DNA of 10,837 nucleotides. It comes from Pseudomonadota bacterium (lineage in GTDB: Bacteria; Pseudomonadota; Alphaproteobacteria; Acetobacterales; Acetobacteraceae). Position 1 is the first letter of the stretch, and each line of letters opens with the position of its first letter. The position numbers and the translations under genes are program-made. This document shows, in pieces, positions 1 through 6,449 of this stretch. The stretch lies in NCBI GenBank assembly GCA_021845555.1, contig JAJZVS010000092.1, positions 1 through 10,837 on the forward strand. The letters are read 5' to 3'. The notes beneath the pieces were generated by a model. That model worked only from the letters and a program-made list of their open reading frames with translations. It was not told the DNA's origin and ran no database searches.

Positions 1-241
1 CTTCCCGGTCCGAATGGCCGGCGGGCAGCCAGCCGGCGATGGCGCGGGCGTCATCGACCTTGTAGCTGGTGCCGTTCTCGAACCTCAGCACGTTCTCCAG
101 CAGCACCTTCAGGCTGACCGGCAGGCGGGAGATGTCGCCCAGCGCCTTCGCCGCGTCGGGCAGCGAGAAATACTCGTAGGCCTGACCCTCGACGGTGAGG
201 GTGCGGCGGGTCTTCAGGCTGTCCTGTCCGATCGCGGTCAT
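1..241 (-). CDS. acnA: Aconitate hydratase A, N-terminal part (cut by window edge)
   Basis: The first 80 codons are visible, reading leftward from an ATG at 241-239. The product begins MTAIGQDSLKTRRTLTVEG and continues with YEYFSLPDAAKALGDISRLP and SLKVLLENVLRFENG, which is the recognisable start of the AcnA/IRP1-type aconitase family (normally about 890-900 residues). The enzyme interconverts citrate and isocitrate in the cytoplasmic TCA cycle using a [4Fe-4S] cluster; the cluster cysteines lie beyond the window. No strong Shine-Dalgarno sequence precedes the start; a weak GGACG lies about 9 bases upstream, inside a small inverted repeat. The gene is divergent from ccmA across a 166 bp gap. 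The family call is secure; the rest of the gene is not visible. Confidence 0.95.
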   Translation of the reverse strand, partial: MTAIGQDSLKTRRTLTVEGQAYEYFSLPDAAKALGDISRLPVSLKVLLENVLRFENGTSYKVDDARAIAGWLPAGHSDRE

Positions 242-249
242 GGCCTATT

Positions 250-264
250 CGTCCGTTCAGGACG
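250..264. repeat. Short inverted repeat in the acnA leader
   Basis: CGTCC (250-254) and GGACG (260-264) form a perfect 5 bp stem around a 5-base loop, ending 9 bases upstream of the acnA start. In the acnA transcript it could fold as a small hairpin next to or over the ribosome binding region, or it could be an operator half-site pair. Five base pairs in GC-rich DNA can easily arise by chance, so no function is claimed. Confidence 0.25.
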
Positions 265-407
265 CCCCTTGCATGTTGTCTGCCGCGGCGGGCCGTGGTT
301 TAGGGCGGCTGGCGCACGCGCTCTCGCGGCGCGGCTTTAACCACACCGGCCGGGTTCCGTCCACCGGACGACCCCGATCGCGAGCCCGGACAGGCGGCGG
401 AACCGAC

Positions 408-1001
408 GTGTTGCAGGCGGAGAGCGTGGCGGCCTTCCGGGGCGAGCGGCTGGTGCTGCGCGACATCGATTTCGCGCTGCCCGCCGGCGGCGCGCTGCTG
501 CTGGTCGGGCCGAACGGCTCGGGCAAATCGACCCTGCTGCGCCTGCTCGCCGGCCTGCTCCGCCCCGCCGCCGGGCGGCTGTTGTGGGACGGGGAGGACG
601 CGCTGGCGGACCCGGCGGCGCATGGCGCGCGGCTGGTCTATGTCGGGCACCAGGACGCGGTGAAGCCCGGCCTGACGGCGGCCGAGAACCTGCGCTTCGC
701 CGCTGCCGCCGGGGGCGGTGACGCGGGGGCGGCGCTGGCCGCGCTGGGGCTCGCGGAGCTGGCCGATCTGCCGGCGCGGATGCTGTCGGCGGGCCAGAAG
801 CGACGGCTCGCGCTGGCCCGGCTGGCGGTCTCGCGGGCGAAGCTCTGGCTGCTGGACGAGCCGACGCTGGGGCTCGACACCGCCTCGGTCGCCCGGTTCG
901 GGACGCTGCTGGCCGCGCACCGCGCCGGCGGCGGGCTGGTGGTGGCGGCCACCCACCTGCCGCTGCCGCTGGATGGCGCGGCGGAGCTACGGTTGGCATG
1001 A
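408..1001 (+). CDS. ccmA: Cytochrome c biogenesis ABC transporter ATP-binding protein CcmA
   Basis: A 197-residue ABC ATPase, the usual length for CcmA. Visible motifs are Walker A GPNGSGKST (residues 34-42), Q-loop Gln82 in HQDAVKPGLTAAENL, signature LSAGQ (126-130), Walker B LWLLDEP (146-152) and the switch histidine His183 in ATHLP. The LSAGQKRRLALARL and LWLLDEPTLGLD stretches are typical of CcmA. With CcmB, CcmC and CcmD it forms the inner-membrane complex that uses ATP to release haem-loaded CcmE for c-type cytochrome maturation. The start is taken as GTG at 408, the first codon that gives a family-like N terminus; TTG at 411 is the alternative. The frame stays open upstream to 195, but that part has no family similarity. 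The stop overlaps the ccmB start as ATGA, implying translational coupling. Confidence 0.93.
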   Translation: MLQAESVAAFRGERLVLRDIDFALPAGGALLLVGPNGSGKSTLLRLLAGLLRPAAGRLLWDGEDALADPAAHGARLVYVGHQDAVKPGLTAAENLRFAAAAGGGDAGAALAALGLAELADLPARMLSAGQKRRLALARLAVSRAKLWLLDEPTLGLDTASVARFGTLLAAHRAGGGLVVAATHLPLPLDGAAELRLA

Positions 1002-1663
1002 CGCGGTTCCTGGCGCTGCTCGGGCGGGAACTCCGCCTGGCCCTGCGCCACGGCGGGGACACGCTGGCGGCGCTGTTCTTCTTCGCCATCGCGGTGACGA
1101 TGTTCCCGCTGGCGATCGGACCGGGGCCGCAGACCTTGGCGCTGGTGGGGCCGGGGATCATCTGGGTCGCGGCGCTGCTGGCGGCGCTGCTGCCGCTCGA
1201 TCGGCTGTTCGGCGCGGATTTCGAGGATGGCTCGCTCGACCTGCTGCTGCTGTGCGGCCTGCCGGCCTCCGCGGTGGCCGGGGCGAAGGCGCTGGCGCAT
1301 TGGCTGATGACGGGGCTGCCGCTGCTGGTGGTGGCGGCGCCGCTGGCGGTGATGCTGCGGATGCCGTCCGGGCTGATCCCAGTGCTGCTGGGGGGGCTGC
1401 TGCCCGGCACGCTGCTGCTGTCGCTGCTCGGCACCGCCGGGGCGGCGGTGGTGCTGGGGGCCCGGCGCGGCGGGGTGCTGCTGCCGCTGCTGGTGCTGCC
1501 GCTCGCGGTACCCGTGCTGATCTTCGGCGCCGGGGCGGTGAGCGCCGCGTCCTTCGGGGAGAGCCCGCGCCCGCACCTGCTGCTGCTGGCGGCGATGCTG
1601 GCCGCCGCGCTGCCGCTGTGCCCGATCGCCGCCGGGGCGGCGCTGCGGGCGGCGGCCGAGTAG
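998..1663 (+). CDS. ccmB: Haem exporter / cytochrome c maturation membrane protein CcmB
   Basis: A 221-residue, strongly hydrophobic protein with about six predicted membrane segments (roughly residues 20-40, 45-68, 96-120, 127-155, 160-182 and 194-215). The region DRLFGADFEDGSLDLLLL followed by KALAHWLMTGLPLL is the conserved CcmB signature and makes the call firm. It is the membrane subunit working with CcmA in the haem-handling ABC complex of system I cytochrome c maturation. The start ATG overlaps the ccmA stop by 4 bp. The usual next gene, ccmC, is absent: after an 83 bp gap comes an unrelated flavin monooxygenase gene, so the remaining ccm genes must lie elsewhere if the pathway is complete. 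Confidence 0.95.
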   Translation: MTRFLALLGRELRLALRHGGDTLAALFFFAIAVTMFPLAIGPGPQTLALVGPGIIWVAALLAALLPLDRLFGADFEDGSLDLLLLCGLPASAVAGAKALAHWLMTGLPLLVVAAPLAVMLRMPSGLIPVLLGGLLPGTLLLSLLGTAGAAVVLGARRGGVLLPLLVLPLAVPVLIFGAGAVSAASFGESPRPHLLLLAAMLAAALPLCPIAAGAALRAAAE

Positions 1664-1746
1664 GCCCCTCGCCCCGGCCGCGCCGGCGGGTGTAGCCTCG
1701 CCGCCAGGCCCGGCGGCACAGCCCGGCGCCGCGATGGAGGATCGCC
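1664..1746 (+). promoter_or_regulatory. Gap before the five-gene enzyme cluster, possible promoter and hairpin
   Basis: This 83 bp gap separates ccmB from the flavin monooxygenase gene. It contains TGTAGCCT (1691-1698), similar to TGTACCAT just before the IlvD/Edd gene, which could be a -10 element. It also holds a 6 bp inverted repeat, GCCGCC (1700-1705) and GGCGGC (1712-1717), with no following T run. GGAGG at 1736-1740 is a strong ribosome binding site 6 bases before the ATG at 1747. No good -35 element is evident. Whether the enzyme cluster has its own promoter here or is read through from ccmAB is open. Confidence 0.25.
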
Positions 1747-2847
1747 ATGCAGCTCGGTTATTTCACCATGCCCTCGCACCCGCCGGAACGCGGCCTCAAG
1801 GCCGGGGTGGAGTGGGACCTGACCACGCTGCGCTGGCTCGATACGCTCGGCTATCTGGAAGCCTGGATCGGTGAGCACCACACCGCGCCGTGGGAGCCGA
1901 ACCCGGCGCCCGATCTGCTGATCGCGCAGGCGCTGCGCGAAACGACCCGGCTGCGCATCGGCCCCGGCGGCTTCCTGCTGCCGTACCATCACCCGGCGGA
2001 ACTCGCCAACCGGGTGGCGATGCTGGATCATCTGTCGGACGGGCGGCTCAATTTCGGCATCGCCGCCTCCGGCCTGCCGTCCGACTGGGCGATGTTCCAC
2101 GTGGACGGCATGAGCGGGGCCAACCGGGAGATGACGCGCGAGGCGCTGGACATCATCCTGCGGCTGTGGAGCGCGGAGGAACCGTTCGACTACGAGGGCA
2201 AGTTCTGGAAAGTGTCGAAGCCGGCGGAGATGTACGGCTTCCTGCGCCCGCATATCCGCCCGTTGCAGCAGCCGCATCCGCCGATCGGCGTGGCCGGCCT
2301 GTCGAAGGGATCGGACACGCTGAAGCTGGCCGGGGAACGCGGCTTCCTGCCGCTGAGCCTGAACCTGAACGCAGGCTATATCGCCTCGCACTGGGAGGCG
2401 GTGGAAATCGGCGCCGCCCGCACCGGCCGCACCCCGAACCGCGCCGACTGGCGCCATGTGCGCGAGGTGTTCGTCGCCGAGACCGACGCCGAGGCCTGGC
2501 GCCTGTCGGCGGGCGGCATGATGGGGCGGATGATGCGGGAGTATTTCCTGCCGCTGCTCGATAATTTCGGCTTCCTCGAATACCTCAAGCACGCGCCCGA
2601 CGTGGCGACGTCCGACGTCACGGTGGACTATTGCGCACGGCACAACTGGCTGATCGGCTCGCCGGCCACGGTGGCCGAGAAGATCGAGCGGCTGTACCAC
2701 GAGACCGGCGGCTTCGGCGTGCTGCTCGTGTTCGGCTTCGACTACGCGGACAATCCGGGCGCGTGGGAGACCTCGCTCGGCCTGTTGCAGCGGGAGGTGA
2801 TGCCGCGGCTCGCGCATCTTGGGGTGCGCGCGGAGGCGGCGGCATGA
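1747..2847 (+). CDS. LLM-class flavin-dependent monooxygenase, limonene-monooxygenase-like
   Basis: A 366-residue bacterial-luciferase-like TIM-barrel protein. The N terminus (MQLGYFTMPSHPPERG), AWIGEHHTAPWEPNPAPDLLIA (around 38-59), the LPYHHPAELANRVAMLDHLSDGRL stretch (around 78-101) and SGLPSDWAMFHVDG resemble the LimB-type limonene 1,2-monooxygenase branch. Family members use reduced FMN and O2 to oxygenate small organic substrates in the cytoplasm, with FMNH2 supplied by a separate reductase; none is encoded in this window. The ATG is supported by GGAGG 6 bases upstream. The stop overlaps the aminotransferase start (ATGA), suggesting translational coupling. The substrate cannot be deduced, since LimB-like annotation covers many untested enzymes, so limonene should not be assumed. 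Confidence 0.85.
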   Translation: MQLGYFTMPSHPPERGLKAGVEWDLTTLRWLDTLGYLEAWIGEHHTAPWEPNPAPDLLIAQALRETTRLRIGPGGFLLPYHHPAELANRVAMLDHLSDGRLNFGIAASGLPSDWAMFHVDGMSGANREMTREALDIILRLWSAEEPFDYEGKFWKVSKPAEMYGFLRPHIRPLQQPHPPIGVAGLSKGSDTLKLAGERGFLPLSLNLNAGYIASHWEAVEIGAARTGRTPNRADWRHVREVFVAETDAEAWRLSAGGMMGRMMREYFLPLLDNFGFLEYLKHAPDVATSDVTVDYCARHNWLIGSPATVAEKIERLYHETGGFGVLLVFGFDYADNPGAWETSLGLLQREVMPRLAHLGVRAEAAA

Positions 2848-4172
2848 GCCGCGTTCTGCATCGTTCCGGCGGCGTGCCGCCGGTGGCCGTGGGCGGCAGC
2901 GGTATCCGCCTGCGGCTGGCGGACGGGCGGGAGATCATCGATGCCTCGGGCGGCGCCGCGGTCGCCTGCCTCGGCCACGGCAACGAACGCGTGGCGGCGG
3001 CGATCGGCCGGCAGGCGGGGCAGCTTGCCTATGCTCACACCGGCTTCTTCACCAGCGAACCGGCCGAGGCGCTGGCCGAGCTGATCCTGGAAGGATCGCC
3101 CGGCGGGCTCAGCCATGCCTGGTTCTGCTCCTCCGGTTCCGAGGGCACCGAGGCGGCGCTGAAACTGGCGCGGCAGTATTTCGTGGAGATCGGCCAGCCC
3201 CGGCGCACGCATTTCATCGCCCGGCGGCAGAGCTACCACGGCAACACGCTGGGCGCGCTCGCCGTCGGCGGCAACATGATGCGCCGGGCGCTGTACCAGC
3301 CGATCCTGTCCGACGCCTTCAGCCATGTCTCGCCGGCCTTCGCCTACCGGTTCCAGCGCGACGGCGAAAGCGACGCGCAGTATGTGGACCGCCTGGCCGC
3401 CGAGCTGGAAGCGGAATTCACCCGCCTCGGCCCGGAAACGGTGATCGCCTTCGTCGCCGAGCCGGTGGTGGGCGCCACCGCCGGCTGCGTCGCCGCGCCG
3501 GCGGGGTATTTCGAGCGGGTGCGGGCGATCTGCAACCGTCACGGCGCGCTCTTGATCCTGGACGAGGTGATGTGCGGCATGGGCCGCACCGGCACCATGC
3601 ACGCCTGGGAACAGGAGGGTGTGACGCCGGATATCCAGGTGATCGCCAAGGGGCTGGGCGGCGGCTACCAGCCGATCGGCGGCATCCTGATCGCGCAACG
3701 GATCGTCGCCGCGCTTGCCGCCGGCTCGGGCGCCTTCATGCACGGGCACACGTATCAGGCGCACCCGGTGGCCTGCGCCGCCGCGCTGGAGGTGCAGCGC
3801 ATCATCCGCGAGGACCGGCTGCTGGCGAACGTGCGGCGGATGGGCGCGCGGCTGGACGCGGCGCTGACCGAGCAGTTCGGCAACCACCCGCATGTCGGCG
3901 ACATCCGCGGGCGCGGCCTGTTCCGCGCCATCGAGCTGGTCGCGGATCGTGCGTCCAAGCAGGTGTTCGACCCGACGCTGAAGATGCACGAGCGGATCAA
4001 GCGGGAAGCGCTGGCCCGTGGCCTCGCGGTCTATCCGATGGGCGGCACGATCGACGGACGCCAGGGCGATCATGTGGTGATCGCGCCGCCCTATATCGTG
4101 ACCGAAGCCGAGATCGACGAGATCGCCGCGCGGCTTGCCGAGGCGGTGACGGCCGCGCTGGCCGGCGTATAA
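2844..4172 (+). CDS. Class III (omega-type) PLP-dependent aminotransferase
   Basis: A 442-residue fold-type I aminotransferase of usual class III length. Visible features are the phosphate-binding SSGSEGTEAALKLAR (96-110), YHG (131-133) stacking on the cofactor, EPVVG (206-210), LILDEV with Asp240 for the pyridine nitrogen, the Schiff-base Lys269 in IAKGLGGGYQPIGG, and HTYQAHP (302-308). It should transfer an amino group between an amine or amino acid and a 2-oxo acid in the cytoplasm. The start is the ATG overlapping the monooxygenase stop; the frame is open further upstream, but that part lies inside the monooxygenase gene. It is adjacent to enzymes of oxidation and hydration, so it may handle a nitrogen-bearing intermediate. 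Substrate specificity (omega-amino acid, beta-amino acid or other) is not readable from motifs. Confidence 0.92.
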   Translation: MSRVLHRSGGVPPVAVGGSGIRLRLADGREIIDASGGAAVACLGHGNERVAAAIGRQAGQLAYAHTGFFTSEPAEALAELILEGSPGGLSHAWFCSSGSEGTEAALKLARQYFVEIGQPRRTHFIARRQSYHGNTLGALAVGGNMMRRALYQPILSDAFSHVSPAFAYRFQRDGESDAQYVDRLAAELEAEFTRLGPETVIAFVAEPVVGATAGCVAAPAGYFERVRAICNRHGALLILDEVMCGMGRTGTMHAWEQEGVTPDIQVIAKGLGGGYQPIGGILIAQRIVAALAAGSGAFMHGHTYQAHPVACAAALEVQRIIREDRLLANVRRMGARLDAALTEQFGNHPHVGDIRGRGLFRAIELVADRASKQVFDPTLKMHERIKREALARGLAVYPMGGTIDGRQGDHVVIAPPYIVTEAEIDEIAARLAEAVTAALAGV

Positions 4173-4211
4173 GCCCCGCTCACCAATCCATACGAAAAGG
4201 CCCCGCCGACC

Positions 4212-5006
4212 ATGTCCCAGACCTTCGATACGCTGCGCGTCGAAACCCCGCAGGAGCACACGCTGCTGGTGACGCTCCATCGCCCGGACGCGGCGAACGC
4301 GATGAACACGCAGATGGGCCGCGACCTGCTGGCGCTGTTCGACTCCATCGCCGCCGATCCCGCCGCGCAGCGCTGCGTCGTGCTGACCGGCCACGGGGAG
4401 CGGGTGTTCTGCGCCGGCGGCGACCTGAAGGAACGCAACGGCATGACCGACCGGCAGTGGCAGGATCAGCACCTGATCTTCGAGCGCGGCATCCGCGCCC
4501 TGCTGTCTTGCCCGGTGCCGCTGATCGCCGCGGTGAACGGCGCCGCCTTCGCCGGCGGGCTGGAGATCGCGCTGTGCGCCGACTTCATCTACGCCGCGCC
4601 GCATGCCCGCTTCGCGCTGACCGAAGTCACGCTCGGCATCATGCCCGGCGCCGGCGGCACGCAGAACCTGCCGCGCGCGGTCGGTGCGCGAAGGGCGAAG
4701 GAGATCATGCTGACCGGCACGCCGTTCACCGTGCAGGAAGCGCTGCAATGGGGCATGGTCAACCGCATCTGCCCGGCCGAGACCTTGCTGGCCGACACGC
4801 TCGCCACCGCCGCGCGGATCGCCGCCAACGCGCCGATCTCGACGCGGCAGATCAAGCAGTCGGTCAACTACGGGCAGAACATGGATCTGGCCAGCGGCAT
4901 GATGTTCGAGATCGAGGCGTACAACCGGATGGTGCCGACCGAGGATCGTCGCGAAGGCATCCGGTCGTTCAACGAAAAGCGCAAGCCGGTGTTCCGCGGC
5001 GAGTGA
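4212..5006 (+). CDS. Enoyl-CoA hydratase/isomerase (crotonase) family protein
   Basis: A 264-residue crotonase-fold protein. The oxyanion-hole and CoA-binding motif CAGGD is at 67-71. NGAAFAGGLEIALCADF (109-125) and LTEVTLGIMPGAGGTQ (136-151) supply both glutamates used by true hydratases, Glu118 and Glu138 (equivalent to Glu144 and Glu164 of rat crotonase), so water addition to a 2-enoyl-CoA is the likely reaction, rather than a distant crotonase activity. AAAGG lies about 11 bases before the ATG, a rather long spacing. It sits 39 bp after the aminotransferase. No CoA ligase or CoA-transferase to make its thioester substrate is in the window, although a thiolase-like gene lies 5 kb away on the other strand. 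Confidence 0.9.
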   Translation: MSQTFDTLRVETPQEHTLLVTLHRPDAANAMNTQMGRDLLALFDSIAADPAAQRCVVLTGHGERVFCAGGDLKERNGMTDRQWQDQHLIFERGIRALLSCPVPLIAAVNGAAFAGGLEIALCADFIYAAPHARFALTEVTLGIMPGAGGTQNLPRAVGARRAKEIMLTGTPFTVQEALQWGMVNRICPAETLLADTLATAARIAANAPISTRQIKQSVNYGQNMDLASGMMFEIEAYNRMVPTEDRREGIRSFNEKRKPVFRGE

Positions 5007-5035
5007 TCCGGAGCGGCGAACAGGGGAGCAGGCCG

Positions 5036-6403
5036 ATGAACGTTGCGATCGACATGGCGGCCGAGGGCATGACGCGGCACCTGGCCGAACAGGCCCGCAC
5101 GCTGCGGTGGGCGGATCTGCCGGCGCCGGTGCGCCAGGTGGCATGCCACGCGGTGCTGGACACGATCGGCTGCGCGCTCGCCGGCGCGCGCGAGCCCCTT
5201 GCCGACATCCTGTTCGCCGAACTGGCCGAGGCAGGGGGCACGCCGGGCGCCACCCTGCTCGGCCGCGCGAGCCGGCTGCCGCCCGCCGCGGCGGCGCTGC
5301 TGAACGGCGCGGCGGGCCACGCGCTCGATTTCGACGACGTAAACATGGCGATGCCGGGCCATCCTTCGGTCGCGATCCTGCCGGCGCTGCTGGCACTGGG
5401 GGAGGCGCGCGGCGCCACCGGCCCCGAGTTGCTCACCGCCTTCGTCGCCGGCACCGAGCTGGCCTGTCGGGTCGGCCGCACGATCGCGCCGGGGCACTAC
5501 GACGGCCTCGGTTTCCACGCCACCGCGACCCTGGGCAGCCTGGGCGCCGCGGCGGCCTGCGCGCATCTGCTGGGGCTGGACGCGGCGCGGTTCGCCGCCG
5601 CGCTCGGGATCGCCGCCACCCAGGCGGCGGGGCTGAAATCCATGTTCGGCACCGACTGCAAGCCGCTGCACGCCGGCAAAGCCGCCTATCACGGGCTGCT
5701 GGCGGCAAAACTCGCCGCGCGCGGCTTCACCAGCCGGGCCGACGCGATCGAGTGTCCGCAGGGCTTCGCGGCCACCCACAGCCCGGACTTCCATCCGGCC
5801 CGCGCGTTCAAGACGCCGCCGGGCGGGTTCCATATCCTTGCCAATCTGTTCAAATACCACGCCGCCTGCTACCTGACGCATGCGCCGATCGAGGCGGCGC
5901 GCGCCCTGCGCGAGGCGCACGGCCTGGCCCCCGAGCGGATCGCCGCGGCACGCCTGACGCTGTCGGAAGCCTGCGACCGGGTGTGCAACATCCCGAGCCC
6001 GCGCACCGGGCTGGAAGCCAAGTTCAGCCTGCGCCTGACCACGGCGATGGCGCTGGCCGGGATCGAGACCGGGGCGCTCGCCACCTATTCCGAAGCCACG
6101 GCCGCCGATCCGGTGCTGACCGGCCTGCGCGATCGCGTGAGCTTCGATTTCCGCCCCGACCGGTCGCATACGCTGGCCGAGCTCGAACTCGAACTGACCG
6201 ACGGCAGCGTGCTGCGCGCGCGCCACGATTCCGGCGTGCCGGCGGCGGACCTGGATCGGCAGGGGCAGCGGCTGGAGGCGAAGTTCCTGACGCTGGCGGG
6301 ACCGGTGCTGGGCGAGGGCAGGGCGCGCGAGGCCGCGGGGCGGATCGCGGCGCTGGGGGAGGCGGGCGAGCTCGGCGGGCTGCTCGCGCTCTGCGTGGCG
6401 TGA
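5036..6403 (+). CDS. MmgE/PrpD family protein (2-methylcitrate dehydratase-like)
   Basis: A 455-residue member of the MmgE/PrpD family, which includes 2-methylcitrate dehydratase, cis-aconitate decarboxylase and iminodisuccinate epimerase. Conserved stretches are DTIGCALAGAREP (42-54), NGAAGHALDFDD (90-101) with GHPS (108-111), GFHATATLGSLGAAAA (159-174), GLKSMFGTDCKPLHAGKAA (199-217) and FKYHAACYLTHAPIEAAR (272-289). Asp98, His109, His161 and Lys209 appear to match active-site positions Asp93, His103, His159 and Lys207 of human cis-aconitate decarboxylase, so the protein is probably active. AGGGGAG at 5022-5028 is a good ribosome binding site 7 bases before the ATG and fixes the start. No methylcitrate synthase or methylisocitrate lyase is adjacent, which argues against a simple propionate role. 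The substrate is unknown. Confidence 0.88.
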   Translation: MNVAIDMAAEGMTRHLAEQARTLRWADLPAPVRQVACHAVLDTIGCALAGAREPLADILFAELAEAGGTPGATLLGRASRLPPAAAALLNGAAGHALDFDDVNMAMPGHPSVAILPALLALGEARGATGPELLTAFVAGTELACRVGRTIAPGHYDGLGFHATATLGSLGAAAACAHLLGLDAARFAAALGIAATQAAGLKSMFGTDCKPLHAGKAAYHGLLAAKLAARGFTSRADAIECPQGFAATHSPDFHPARAFKTPPGGFHILANLFKYHAACYLTHAPIEAARALREAHGLAPERIAAARLTLSEACDRVCNIPSPRTGLEAKFSLRLTTAMALAGIETGALATYSEATAADPVLTGLRDRVSFDFRPDRSHTLAELELELTDGSVLRARHDSGVPAADLDRQGQRLEAKFLTLAGPVLGEGRAREAAGRIAALGEAGELGGLLALCVA

Positions 6404-6434
6404 TCGCCGCCGCTTCCCGCCGGCGCGGGCGCGT

Positions 6435-6449
6435 TGTACCATCCCGGCC
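6435..6449 (+). promoter_or_regulatory. Possible -10 element giving a leaderless IlvD/Edd transcript
   Basis: TACCAT (6437-6442), preceded directly by TG, lies 7 bases before the ATG at 6450, the distance at which transcription usually starts. No Shine-Dalgarno sequence lies between. A poor -35 candidate, TTCCCG, sits at 6414-6419 with 17 bp spacing. Together these suggest, but do not prove, a promoter producing an mRNA that begins at or near the start codon. Confidence 0.25.

Noticed and set aside
195..407. Upstream extension of the ccmA frame by 71 codons.
   Set aside because: The extension does not resemble CcmA, overlaps the divergent acnA start and would make the protein far longer than the family.
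2631..2843. Upstream extension of the aminotransferase frame into the monooxygenase gene.
   Set aside because: It overlaps coding sequence with conserved monooxygenase residues; the ATGA overlap start gives a normal family N terminus.
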